Assembly (NCBI GenBank): GCA_900696575.1
Contig: CAADHD010000034.1
Location: 1-64,000 of the forward strand
Direction of reading: 5' to 3'
DNA from: an uncultured Bacteroidota bacterium
GTDB taxonomy: Bacteria; Bacteroidota; Bacteroidia; AKYH767-A; OLB10
DNA: 64,000 nt
Part shown: one piece after another, positions 44,186 through 54,852 of the stretch
How the letters are laid out: every line of letters begins with the position of its first letter
Position numbering within the stretch: position 1 is the first letter of the stretch
Notes under the pieces: generated by a model
Database searches by the model: none
What the model was told of the DNA's origin: nothing
What the model saw: only the letters and a program-made list of their open reading frames with translations
Position numbers and translations under genes: made by a program

Positions 44186-45583
44186 ATGAAAAACCGATAC
44201 ATTGACCTTATTCAACAGACTTACGATTTCCCGCAGGAGGATTTCGAAGTAATTGACAACCTGCTGCACTTCAATGGTATTCCGCTGATGGATATTATTT
44301 CTCAATACGGAACTCCGTTGAAGATTACTTACCTGCCTAAAATCAGTTCTCAGATTCAGAAAGCCAATCGGATTTTCAACGTTGCAATGGCCAAAGCCGA
44401 TTACAAGGGCAAATATACTTACTGCTACTGCACCAAGAGTTCACACTTCTCTTTTGTACTTGATGAGGTGCTTAAAAACGATGTTCATCTCGAAACTTCA
44501 TCTGCTTATGATATACCTATTATCAAGTCATTAGCACAACAGCGAAAAATCAATGAGGAAACATTTATTTTATGCAATGGTTATAAACGCCAGCCATATA
44601 TTAACAACATTGCCGATCTGATAAAAAATGGTTTCCAAAATGTTATCCCCATACTTGATAACATGGATGAATTGCCACAGTTGGAAAAAGCATTGGGGTC
44701 AAGAAAATTTAAAATCGGCATCCGTATAGCCAGTGAAGAAGAACCGAATTTCGAATTTTATACATCAAGGCTTGGCATCCGCACACGCGACATCATTGAC
44801 TACTATAAAAACAGCATCCGGAAAAATCCGAAAGTGGAACTCAAGATGCTTCACTTCTTTATCAATACCGGAATACGTGATACAGCTTATTACTGGAGTG
44901 AGTTGAGTAAATGCATTAATGTTTATTGCGATTTGAAACGTATTTGCCCTGAGCTTGATTCATTGGATATTGGCGGAGGATTTCCTATCCGTACAAAACT
45001 GAGTTCTGATTTTGACTATCAATACATGGCTGATGAAATCATTCGTCAAATCAAGACATCCTGTCAGCAGCGAAAAGTTAAAGAACCTAACATATTTACT
45101 GAATTCGGAAGTTTTACAGTTGGCGAAAGCGGAGCTATTCTTTATCAGGTGGTAGATAAAAAGATTCAGAATGATAAGGAAATATGGTACATGATTGACA
45201 GCTCTTTTATAACCACTTTGCCTGATACATGGGGAATAAAACAACGGTTTATTCTGCTTGCTGTTAATGGTTGGGAGCGTGAATACCAACGGGTGAATCT
45301 TGGCGGAATGACTTGCGACAGTGAAGATTATTACACGATGGAGTCAGTGAAGAACCGGGTTTTCCTGCCAACTTATGACCAAGAAAAAGATCCGCTTTAC
45401 ATTGGTTTTTTTCATACCGGTGCCTACCAGGAATCTTTAGGCGGATATGGCGGAATTCAGCATTGTTTGATTCCTGCCCCGAAACATGTACTGATTGACC
45501 GAAATGAAAACGGAGAAATCACAACCCGCCTATTTGCTAAAGAGCAAAGCGCCAAAAGCATGATGAAAATTTTGGGTTATTGA
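44186..45583 (+). CDS. speA: Arginine decarboxylase, fold III PLP enzyme
   Basis: 465 residues. The PLP-binding barrel domain has the Schiff-base lysine K84 in YCYCTKSSHFSF. SLDIGGGFPIRTKL binds phosphate. The C-terminal beta domain contains TCDSEDY and GAYQESLGGYGGIQHC at the active site. Predicted reaction: arginine to agmatine, the first step of one polyamine route. It is shorter than E. coli SpeA (about 650) and matches the compact form I associate with Bacteroidota. A TACATTCG element lies 32 bases before the ATG. Confidence 0.87.
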   Translation: MKNRYIDLIQQTYDFPQEDFEVIDNLLHFNGIPLMDIISQYGTPLKITYLPKISSQIQKANRIFNVAMAKADYKGKYTYCYCTKSSHFSFVLDEVLKNDVHLETSSAYDIPIIKSLAQQRKINEETFILCNGYKRQPYINNIADLIKNGFQNVIPILDNMDELPQLEKALGSRKFKIGIRIASEEEPNFEFYTSRLGIRTRDIIDYYKNSIRKNPKVELKMLHFFINTGIRDTAYYWSELSKCINVYCDLKRICPELDSLDIGGGFPIRTKLSSDFDYQYMADEIIRQIKTSCQQRKVKEPNIFTEFGSFTVGESGAILYQVVDKKIQNDKEIWYMIDSSFITTLPDTWGIKQRFILLAVNGWEREYQRVNLGGMTCDSEDYYTMESVKNRVFLPTYDQEKDPLYIGFFHTGAYQESLGGYGGIQHCLIPAPKHVLIDRNENGEITTRLFAKEQSAKSMMKILGY

Positions 45584-45615
45584 TCCGGCCGGTCTTAAAC
45601 AAAATTAAAGTTCCG

Positions 45616-47291
<1,676 letters not shown>

Positions 47292-47367
47292 AAATCGTTA
47301 TAAAATCATGATAATGGGATGGGTTTCAAACTGTTTGCCAACGGATTTTTCGGGTCAATTTGGCAGG

Positions 47368-47375
47368 CAAAAGTA
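47368..47375 (-). promoter_or_regulatory. -7 element of grpE-dnaJ
   Basis: TACTTTTG on the minus strand matches TAnnTTTG, 76 bases before the grpE start. Confidence 0.4.
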
Positions 47376-47381
47376 GGTTAT

Positions 47382-47416
47382 AAAAAAGCCCCGCTTGAAC
47401 GAGCGGGGCCTTTTTT
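47382..47416. terminator. Terminator of the TlpA-like gene
   Basis: The arms GCCCCGCT (47388-47395) and AGCGGGGC (47402-47409) form an 8-bp GC-rich stem with six U residues on each side. On the minus strand it starts 15 bases after the TlpA-like stop. Confidence 0.9.
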
Positions 47417-47430
47417 AAAAGTTTATCTGG

Positions 47431-47976
47431 TTATTTTTTTTCGGCAAGAAGGCTTTCAAGCGCTGCTTCAAGTGCAGGGCCTCTGAGATTCTTTGCTATG
47501 ATTACGCCATTTTCATCAAGCAGATAGCTCATCGGAATAGAATTGACGCCATAGATGGCTGCCGGTCTTGAATTCCATCCGCCTAAATCGCTTACATGGT
47601 TCCTCCAAACCAGTTTATCCTTTTCAATTGCTTTAAGCCAGGCTTCACGGTTTTGATCCAGTGATACACTGTAAACGGTAAAGCCTTTTGCTTTTTTAAA
47701 TTTTGCATCTTTGTATTTGTTGTAAGCAGCAACAATGTTCGGATTTTCAAAGCGGCAGGGGCCGCACCAAGATGCCCAAAAGTCGAGCAGCACAATCTGC
47801 CCTTTCAATGATGACAGCGCCAGTGTTTTTCCATCAGGTGTACTGAATGCGAGTTCTATGGCTTTGTCGCCAATGTTAGTTCCGGGCTTTTGGCCTTGAT
47901 AGATAAATCCGAATGCTAAGGTTGATAGTCCTGTGATTAGCAGGATGATGTTGAGTTTTTTAAACATTTGTTTCAT
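47431..47976 (-). CDS. TlpA-like thiol-disulfide oxidoreductase
   Basis: About 181 residues from the chosen start. A signal/anchor (about 8-28) precedes an AhpC/TSA-TlpA domain with the redox motif WASWCGPC and the cis-proline loop NSIPMSYLLDENG. It lies in the periplasm and probably reduces or oxidises cysteines of exported proteins or cytochrome c maturation substrates. ATGs at 48000 and 47967 are alternatives; 47976 gives a normal charged start MKQMFKKLN before the hydrophobic core. Monocistronic with a strong terminator. Confidence 0.9.
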   Translation of the reverse strand: MKQMFKKLNIILLITGLSTLAFGFIYQGQKPGTNIGDKAIELAFSTPDGKTLALSSLKGQIVLLDFWASWCGPCRFENPNIVAAYNKYKDAKFKKAKGFTVYSVSLDQNREAWLKAIEKDKLVWRNHVSDLGGWNSRPAAIYGVNSIPMSYLLDENGVIIAKNLRGPALEAALESLLAEKK

Positions 47977-48045
47977 TTTGTGTTGCGCAATGCCTGACAA
48001 ATATAGTACCAGTAAACTTTTCAGGTTGAAATAATTATGAACACA

Positions 48046-48819
48046 CTATTTTCTCAATTCGATACGGATTCCATCGCCTTCATTTATGCCGAAGAAAGAA
48101 GAGGCATAACCCCGATTGATGGCAATCTCCAAAAAGCCTGAGGCATTGAATCGTGCGAGAGCTTCACCTTCTGAAACCTCACTGTAACTGCCTGAAATCC
48201 GGTCAATGCGATGGTTGCCTTTCGGCCTTAGCAGAATTTCAAAATCATTTTCCTTAACAGCATTGATGAAAAACTCGCGGGTTATGTTTGTTATTGCATT
48301 TTCATAACGGTCTATCATTATCACTTTCCCCCTGATAAAATACTCTTCAGAAACCGGCTTGAACTGATTCTTTTTTTCAGCCACAGGCAAGGCTTTGCCG
48401 GTTCGGTCAATAGGTATTCCGTTAACAATATCAACTGCAGTAGCTGCCATAAGCTGCATCATTGCTCCGAAATCATTCCCTGAGGCTAATTCATAAACCG
48501 GAAACGGAACTGCATCAAAAATCAAGGCAAACAAACCATCGTTAAAACCAATAAAATAATGACCATCCTTTTCAAGCGAAATCATCTGCATTTTACCATT
48601 TAGCGGAAGTCCGAAACAAATAAGATGAACCGTGCCTTTTGGAAAATAATGCCATGCACTTGAAATGATATAAGAAGCTTTTACCTGGTCAAATGGTGGT
48701 ATATCATGGCTTATGTCAACTATTGAAATGCGGTCATTTCTGCTCAGTATTCTCGCTTTCATTACGGCAGCAGAACCATCGCTTAGGCCCCAATCGCTTG
48801 AAAGTGTTATTACAGGCAT
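48046..48819 (-). CDS. SAM hydroxide adenosyltransferase (DUF62)
   Basis: 257 residues of the SAM hydrolase/fluorinase-like family. N-terminal motifs are ITLSSDWGLSD and SIVDISHDIPPFD; the middle has IIDR-like MIDRYENAITNI; the end has EIAINRGYASSFFGIN. Most bacterial members split SAM with water into adenosine and methionine, and only rare actinobacterial ones use halides. Nothing here suggests a halogenase. Cytoplasmic, single gene. Confidence 0.88.
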   Translation of the reverse strand: MPVITLSSDWGLSDGSAAVMKARILSRNDRISIVDISHDIPPFDQVKASYIISSAWHYFPKGTVHLICFGLPLNGKMQMISLEKDGHYFIGFNDGLFALIFDAVPFPVYELASGNDFGAMMQLMAATAVDIVNGIPIDRTGKALPVAEKKNQFKPVSEEYFIRGKVIMIDRYENAITNITREFFINAVKENDFEILLRPKGNHRIDRISGSYSEVSEGEALARFNASGFLEIAINRGYASSFFGINEGDGIRIELRK

Positions 48820-48947
48820 TTAAAAAAAATATTTCAAGGCGTAAAGTTATTTGACGGTAAGTGCTTGCGGCCTATTTGCCGGGTTTTTAACGACTTCTTT
48901 TTAACATTCTGTTTTTGATAAAGAGAACTGAAGAAAACTCCGAGGAT

Positions 48948-48955
48948 TACCTTTG
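48948..48955 (+). promoter_or_regulatory. -7 element of the PhoH-like gene
   Basis: TACCTTTG matches TAnnTTTG, followed by CACC, 55 bases before the start codon. Confidence 0.4.
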
Positions 48956-49010
48956 CACCCTAAACCAAAACATTAAATAAATCGTATTAATCAATAACTG
49001 AATTTTAGAA

Positions 49011-49940
49011 TTGAAAGAAGTTTTTATTCCCATCGAATTGGCTAATGCTGTTGACTTTTACGGTATAAACGACAGCAATCTTGAATTGATCAGAAACAAG
49101 TTTCCGGGTCTTAAAATTGTGCCGCGTGGCAATGAATTGAAGATTATTGGCGATGAAATTCAGATTGAATTGCTATACGAAAAGTTAAACCTGTTAATTA
49201 ACCATTTTGATCGAACCGGCCACCTTACCAATGAGGAGGTAAAGAAAATGTTGAATGGCAGTGTAACTGCTGCCGAACCCTCTGTTCACGGGGAGGTGAT
49301 TGTTTATGGCACGCATGGAAATGCGGTAAAAGCTCGTACACATAATCAAAAGCGAATGGTGGAAAGCGTGGTGAAGAATGATATTGTTTTTGCAATCGGT
49401 CCTGCCGGCACCGGAAAAACTTATACTGCTGTTGCCCTGGCCGTAAGGGCACTTAAGAATAAAGAGATCAAGCGCATCATCTTAACCCGTCCGGCTGTTG
49501 AAGCTGGAGAAAACCTTGGTTTCCTGCCCGGAGATCTTAAAGAGAAAATTGATCCGTACTTGCGTCCGCTATATGATGCACTTTATGATATGATACCGGG
49601 CGAAAAACTCCGATCTCTTATTGAAAATAATGTGATTGAAGTAGCACCTTTGGCATTCATGCGGGGGCGAACCCTTGATAATGCCTTTGTGATTCTTGAT
49701 GAAGCACAGAATGCCACCTCGCTTCAGCTAAAAATGTTTCTCACCCGTATGGGGCCTTCAGCAAAATTTATTTTAACAGGCGATATTACCCAAATTGACC
49801 TTCCTTCGCGCCAGCCTTCAGGGCTTACTCATGCACTCAGTGTATTAAAAGGTATTGATGGCATCGGCTTTATCTGGCTTGATGAATCGGATGTGGTAAG
49901 ACATAAAATTGTTAAGGATATTATTAAGGCCTATCAGTAA
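49011..49940 (+). CDS. PhoH-family ATPase
   Basis: 309 residues. A short N-terminal KH-like region (about 1-85) precedes the PhoH AAA-like domain: Walker A GPAGTGKT (130-137), Walker B FVILDEAQN, GDITQIDLP and a conserved RPAVEAGENLGFLPGD loop. PhoH-like proteins probably act as RNA helicases or ATPases in ribosome biogenesis or RNA turnover. The start is TTG: no other start codon fits, and family similarity begins at KEVFIPIE. Convergent with bshA. Confidence 0.92.
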   Translation: MKEVFIPIELANAVDFYGINDSNLELIRNKFPGLKIVPRGNELKIIGDEIQIELLYEKLNLLINHFDRTGHLTNEEVKKMLNGSVTAAEPSVHGEVIVYGTHGNAVKARTHNQKRMVESVVKNDIVFAIGPAGTGKTYTAVALAVRALKNKEIKRIILTRPAVEAGENLGFLPGDLKEKIDPYLRPLYDALYDMIPGEKLRSLIENNVIEVAPLAFMRGRTLDNAFVILDEAQNATSLQLKMFLTRMGPSAKFILTGDITQIDLPSRQPSGLTHALSVLKGIDGIGFIWLDESDVVRHKIVKDIIKAYQ

Positions 49941-49974
49941 ATGGCGATTTGATCTGCCATACCTTTTTGAAAGG

Positions 49975-51114
49975 CTACGACTTTACCATCTGATCCTCTA
50001 CTATTCTGGCGTAGTAGCTTTCATAAAGAGGCAGTATCTTATGAATGTCAAATTCTTTAGCTCTCATTAAAGCATTTTGTTTAAACTGCTGAAGGACATT
50101 ATTGTCCTTTAAAATTTTAAGCGCATTGGCAGACATATCTTCCGTATCGCCCACATTGCTCATATAACCGGTAACACCATTAATATTTAATTCGGGAAGC
50201 CCTCCTGTATTAGTAGATATAACCGGAACCTGGCATGCCATAGCTTCTAAAGCTGCCAACCCAAAACTTTCTGATTCGGAAGGCATGATAAATAAATCGC
50301 AAACCGAAAGGATTTCTTCAATGGCTTCCTGCTTTCCGAGAAATCGTACTTCATCACAAAGATGTATTTCGCGGCACAGCCTTTCAATACCGGCACGTTC
50401 AGGCCCGTCACCAATCAACAAAAGTTTTGAAGGAATGACTGCATTCACTTTCTTAAAAACTTCAACTACATCCTGCACACGTTTCACTTTTCTGAAGTTT
50501 GAAGTGTGTACTATCAACCTTTCACCAAAAGGAGCAATGGCCTTTTTAAAATGGTCTTTCGGCTTTTTGGAGAAGCGTCTGAGGTCAATAAAATTAGGAA
50601 TAACTTCAATAGGTTTTTTGATTTTAAAGTTGGCGAAGGTGTCTTTCCGCAATGAGTCGGAAACTGTAGTAATGCCATCGGAATGATTGATGGCAAAAGT
50701 TACAACAGGTTCAAAACTTGCATCCCGCCCAACCAAAGTAATATCCGTTCCATGCAAGGTGGTGATGATAGGAATTTGAATGCCATGTTCAGCAAGAATA
50801 AGTTTAGCCAGATAAGCTGCCGAAGCATGCGGAATGGCATAATGAACATGGAGTAAATCAAGCTGCTCATAGCGCACCACATCAACCAGTTTGCTTGTAA
50901 GTGCTGATTCATAAGGAACATAATCAAAAAGCGGATAGTTGGCTACTTCCACTTCGTGATACGAAATGTTTTCTGAAAAGAAGTCAAGCCTTACCGGCTG
51001 GCTGTAAGTAATAAAATGAATGTGATGGCCTTTACCTGCGAGAGCTTTTCCGAGTTCAGTGGCTACGACTCCGCTTCCGCCAAAGGTGGGATAACAAACG
51101 ATACCGATTTTCAT
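49975..51114 (-). CDS. bshA: N-acetylglucosaminyl-L-malate synthase BshA
   Basis: 379 residues, GT4 family, GT-B fold. It joins UDP-GlcNAc and L-malate in the first step of bacillithiol synthesis. Typical elements are MKIGIVCYPTFGGSGVVATE, YEQLDLLHVHYAIPHASAAY, TTLHGTDITLVG, the C-terminal LIGDGPE and the donor motif SESESFGLAALEAMAC. bshB/bshC are not in the window. It implies bacillithiol as a cytoplasmic thiol, in keeping with the phylum. Confidence 0.94.
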   Translation of the reverse strand: MKIGIVCYPTFGGSGVVATELGKALAGKGHHIHFITYSQPVRLDFFSENISYHEVEVANYPLFDYVPYESALTSKLVDVVRYEQLDLLHVHYAIPHASAAYLAKLILAEHGIQIPIITTLHGTDITLVGRDASFEPVVTFAINHSDGITTVSDSLRKDTFANFKIKKPIEVIPNFIDLRRFSKKPKDHFKKAIAPFGERLIVHTSNFRKVKRVQDVVEVFKKVNAVIPSKLLLIGDGPERAGIERLCREIHLCDEVRFLGKQEAIEEILSVCDLFIMPSESESFGLAALEAMACQVPVISTNTGGLPELNINGVTGYMSNVGDTEDMSANALKILKDNNVLQQFKQNALMRAKEFDIHKILPLYESYYARIVEDQMVKS

Positions 51115-51177
51115 GAAAATAACTTTTCACAAAGAACGGAATTCGAAAAGGAAAGTTTAATTAAGGATTTGCTGGGG

Positions 51178-51726
51178 TTATTTAACGTGCCCCCAGTTTT
51201 CGCCTCGCTTAATGCGATATAACTGCATTTCGGAAATGCGGAATTTTCTGGCGATGGCTTTCATTGTCAGATTTCCGGGGTTACGAAGCAGCTTTTTGAT
51301 TTCTTTAACCTTGGCAATGTTCAGCTTATGTCCTTCAGCCAAATGCAGTTTTCTGCTGCGGATAACTGCAGGATTGTTTTGTGCATGCTTTTCTGTTTCC
51401 TTCTGATTAGCCCACTTGAGATTGGAAACAACGTTATCTGTCTTTTTAAAATTTTTGTGAATTACAAACACCCTGTCTTTGGCTGGTTTGGGAAGAAAAG
51501 CTTCGGCCACTAAGCGGTGAACCATTAATTGTATGTCATGGCCTCCGGGTTTTATTTTCAGGGAGGAATATCCATTGTTCATGGTGCCCGCCAATAATTG
51601 CCCGTCCTCCAGATTTTCTTTAAATACTGCAATCCGTCCGAGATTAGAAACAGCATAACGGCTGCGAAGATTTTTTACATTGAAAAGAATTTCTCTCCAT
51701 TGTTCGCGGGGCAGGGATTTAATCAT
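51178..51726 (-). CDS. NUMOD4/HNH homing-endonuclease-like protein
   Basis: 182 residues. A NUMOD4 motif (about 8-55; EQWREILF, YAVSNLGRI) is followed by an HNH-like region (about 68-107; VHRLVAEAFLP, then VIHKNFKKTDN and NLKWANQKE). A C-terminal helix-turn-helix (about 135-175; LTMKAIARKFRISEMQLYRI) follows. In active relatives the core reads like NHIDGNKxNN; here the flanking N, D, G and N are changed while H90 stays, so cleavage is uncertain. It is free-standing, not inside an intron or intein as far as can be seen. Its role might be nuclease or DNA-binding regulator. Confidence 0.8.
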   Translation of the reverse strand: MIKSLPREQWREILFNVKNLRSRYAVSNLGRIAVFKENLEDGQLLAGTMNNGYSSLKIKPGGHDIQLMVHRLVAEAFLPKPAKDRVFVIHKNFKKTDNVVSNLKWANQKETEKHAQNNPAVIRSRKLHLAEGHKLNIAKVKEIKKLLRNPGNLTMKAIARKFRISEMQLYRIKRGENWGHVK

Positions 51727-51799
51727 AGTTTGTTGGTCAGTAGTACTGCAAAGAAGTAGAACATTTTTTTACTGTGCAAATCAAACCGAAAAAAAATTT

Positions 51800-54712
51800 T
51801 TAATGCCTGATGATGCCATCATATACTGCCTGCATCAGATTTGGCCTTATATTTTTCCGCGTAATTAAAGTATTGGTTGCCGAAGGATGAACTCTGTTGG
51901 AAAGAAAAATAAAGATAATTCCTGTTTCCGGATCAGCCCATGAGCAGGTACCGGTAAAACCCTGATGGCCGAATGTGGAGGAAGAGGCAGAAAGCGCAAC
52001 AGGATTTTTTTCAGCATCCTCATCCGGCCTGTCGAATATCAATGCTCTTCGGTGAGTAGGTGATTGCCGAGATGTAAACAATTCAATTGTTTCTTCCTTA
52101 AAAAATTGCACACCGCCATAAGTGCCTTTATTCATCAGCATTTGCATAATTACGGATACCGAGTAAGCATCGGCAAACAATCCTGCATGACTGGCTACAC
52201 CACCCATCATGGCGGCTGCAGGATCATGGACAAACCCATGAATCTGTTGCATTCGGAATGCTGTATCCGTTTCGGTCGGAACAATTTCGTTTTTCTGAAA
52301 ACGATTGAGCGGATTGTAAAGAATACGATGTAATCCTAATGGTTCATAGAAAGAAGCCGTTACATATTCGTCCAATTTTTGACCGGTTATTTTTTCAATC
52401 ACTCTTTGCAAGATGATAATTCCCAAATCAGAATACACATAAGAGCCGGGAGGATTAACCGGAGAGTGGATGATTTCTTTCCAGACAACATCCATGTATT
52501 TCATATCCATCCATAAACTGTCGGCTATGGCAATTTGAAACGTATCCGAAGGGATGCGGCTGAATACATTTCCTTTCTGCAACGCTTTTTTATAAAAGGG
52601 AATCCATGCCTGTAATCCGGCTGTATGCGTCATAAGGCTGCGGATGGTGAGGTTCTCCTTGTTGGTGCCTTTTAATTCGGGCAGGTAACGCGAGGCCTTC
52701 TTATCCAAATCAAGTTTATCATCCTCATAAAGTTTCATACAGGCCAAGGCAGTTGAAAGAATTTTAGTTACCGAAGCAATGTCATACAAATCCGTTGTTT
52801 TAACGGGCCTGGTCTTATCAAAAGAATGATACCCGAATGCCTTTTCATAAACTACAGTTCCATTTTTGGCGGCCAACACCTGGCAACCGGGAAAAGCTTT
52901 TTCTGATATGGCATTCTGAACTATGCTGTCAATTCGTTCCAGCATGAGAGTTGACAAACCTTCTGATTCAGGATAATCGAAACGGAAACGCCAGCGGTAA
53001 TCGCGCATAATGTCGCCTGCCCCGCATTCAAAATCATTAGTTGTAACAGGCAGTGTTCCAAAAGAGCTTCGGGCACCGAAAACAGTCTGCGCTGTTGCCC
53101 ATTGAGGCGCCCAGGTATCTTCATAAGACAGGATGAGTGCATTTGATTTATCGGCTGCCGGAAGAAAATTGAGGCAATAAGCATTTCCGAAAATAACAAT
53201 GATGGTTTTTGTCTTACTGTTGAGCCGTGAAATAATGTCATTCATCTGCGAAGTAATACCAAAGCTATTTCCGCTGCGTGTATTGGTATTATGAATGCTG
53301 ATGATAACTTCATCGTAAATAGTTAACGCCTCCGTCAGGCTAATCAGTGTTTTTGAATCAGCATCTTTACTCATCCTGTAACATGTTACCGGTGCATAAC
53401 GCGACAGATAAAATTGAAACGGATTGTTTAAGGTGTCATTGATAACCAGTGATGCAATTTTATTCCTGTTTAATTTTGACAGGGGAAGAATTTCTTTTTT
53501 GTTTTTCAGCAGGGTAATGGCATTTGCATACATTCCTGAAATAGCCCTGACACTTTCAGGCAGATTGATATCAGCATATAAACTTTCAAGTGCTACAGGC
53601 CGGTAATTATTCAATCCGCACCAGTGTTTCACCATCAGTATTTTTCTTACGCGGTTATTCAGTTCAAGCGAATCAAAAGCTCCGTTTAAAATTGCATTTC
53701 TGATAGAATCAAAAGCAACCGGAATGTTATCGCTGTAAAGAAGCATGTCATTACCGGCAGCAAGAGCAAGCCATTCCAGTTCTCCGGGTTTGTAGTAATC
53801 GCTTACGCCTTTCATGTTGAGGGCATCGGTAAACACCAGTCCGCGGAAAGCCAGACTGTCTTTTAACAGTTTCTGAACAATGAGTGGCGATAAAGTTGAA
53901 GCGCGGTTGGTTGTGGAATCAAAGGCCGGAATAAAAAGATGGGCAACCATAGTACTGCCTAATCCATTCTTAAAAAGTTGGACAAACGGAAATAGTTCCA
54001 TAGTATCTATTTCTGTTCGCGACTGGTTAATGACCGGCAGGGCATAATGAGAATCTGTATCGGTGTTGCCATGCCCGGGAAAATGTTTTCCGCAGGCAAG
54101 CACTCCGTTATGCTGGAGGCCATTCATATAAAGCAATCCTAACCGGGAAACCAACTCTTTCGATTCGCCAAACGAACGTGTATTAATAACAGGATTGAGA
54201 GCATTGTTATTAATGTCAATTACCGGAGCAAAATTGATATGAATACCCATGCGTTTGCATTGCCGCGCAATTTCACCGGCCATATAATACACCGATGAAT
54301 CATAAGGCATGGCACCAATGGTCATTTGTCTAGGAAAGCGTTGTGTGGAGTCTAAACGCATCTGCAAACCCCATTCGGCATCCATGGCAATCAGCATTTT
54401 ATGTTTTGCATTTTCCTGAAAAAAGTTGGTGAGTTCGGCCTGTCTGAGCGGACTACCTTTCAGAAACATAACACCTCCGATATGGTATTGGCGGATTATG
54501 GCTGCCAGCGAATCGGGTTTAGCCTCTTTGTCGCTTCGAGAATAAGCCATAAACAACTGACCAATTCGCTCTTCAAGCGTCATGGTTCTCAGAACCGAAT
54601 CAGCCCATTGTTCAGCCTGCGGATTGTAAAACGGAATCTGTGCTGTGGTTGCCTGCCAGTAAATTGCCAAGACAGCAAGTACTCTGACCCTGAATGAAAA
54701 AAAAACACTCAT
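51800..54712 (-). CDS. GH3 N-acetylglucosaminidase fused to serine hydrolase
   Basis: 970 residues. Signal peptide (1-25), then a NagZ-type GH3 barrel with KHFPGHGNTDTDSH (209-222) and nucleophile D296 (FTDALNMKGV). A GH3 C-terminal domain (about 395-560) follows, then a class C beta-lactamase-like domain (about 585-970) with S647-x-x-K650, Y760-S-D and GHQG (915-918). Likely periplasmic: it trims GlcNAc from peptidoglycan or chitin-type sugars, while the second domain could be a D-Ala peptidase or esterase. The fusion implies coupled cell-wall recycling. All key residues are present. Confidence 0.93.
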   Translation of the reverse strand: MSVFFSFRVRVLAVLAIYWQATTAQIPFYNPQAEQWADSVLRTMTLEERIGQLFMAYSRSDKEAKPDSLAAIIRQYHIGGVMFLKGSPLRQAELTNFFQENAKHKMLIAMDAEWGLQMRLDSTQRFPRQMTIGAMPYDSSVYYMAGEIARQCKRMGIHINFAPVIDINNNALNPVINTRSFGESKELVSRLGLLYMNGLQHNGVLACGKHFPGHGNTDTDSHYALPVINQSRTEIDTMELFPFVQLFKNGLGSTMVAHLFIPAFDSTTNRASTLSPLIVQKLLKDSLAFRGLVFTDALNMKGVSDYYKPGELEWLALAAGNDMLLYSDNIPVAFDSIRNAILNGAFDSLELNNRVRKILMVKHWCGLNNYRPVALESLYADINLPESVRAISGMYANAITLLKNKKEILPLSKLNRNKIASLVINDTLNNPFQFYLSRYAPVTCYRMSKDADSKTLISLTEALTIYDEVIISIHNTNTRSGNSFGITSQMNDIISRLNSKTKTIIVIFGNAYCLNFLPAADKSNALILSYEDTWAPQWATAQTVFGARSSFGTLPVTTNDFECGAGDIMRDYRWRFRFDYPESEGLSTLMLERIDSIVQNAISEKAFPGCQVLAAKNGTVVYEKAFGYHSFDKTRPVKTTDLYDIASVTKILSTALACMKLYEDDKLDLDKKASRYLPELKGTNKENLTIRSLMTHTAGLQAWIPFYKKALQKGNVFSRIPSDTFQIAIADSLWMDMKYMDVVWKEIIHSPVNPPGSYVYSDLGIIILQRVIEKITGQKLDEYVTASFYEPLGLHRILYNPLNRFQKNEIVPTETDTAFRMQQIHGFVHDPAAAMMGGVASHAGLFADAYSVSVIMQMLMNKGTYGGVQFFKEETIELFTSRQSPTHRRALIFDRPDEDAEKNPVALSASSSTFGHQGFTGTCSWADPETGIIFIFLSNRVHPSATNTLITRKNIRPNLMQAVYDGIIRH

Positions 54713-54734
54713 TACTTTGCTGAAAATTTTTTCT

Positions 54735-54742
54735 CAAAAGTA
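54735..54742 (-). promoter_or_regulatory. -7 element of the GH3 fusion gene
   Basis: TACTTTTG on the minus strand matches TAnnTTTG, 22 bases before the start codon. Confidence 0.45.
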
Positions 54743-54852
54743 GAAGCCGCAATGTGAATGAAAGCAGAAGAATGCAGGAAGTTTTCAATCAGTTATTCAG
54801 AAAACCGTAATGAATAATTCGAAGAAGGTGAAGCCGGGAACGAGGTTCATCC

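Noticed and set aside
48046-48819. DUF62 protein as a fluorinase or chlorinase
   Set aside because: Most members are SAM hydrolases, and nothing in the sequence or neighbours points to halide use.
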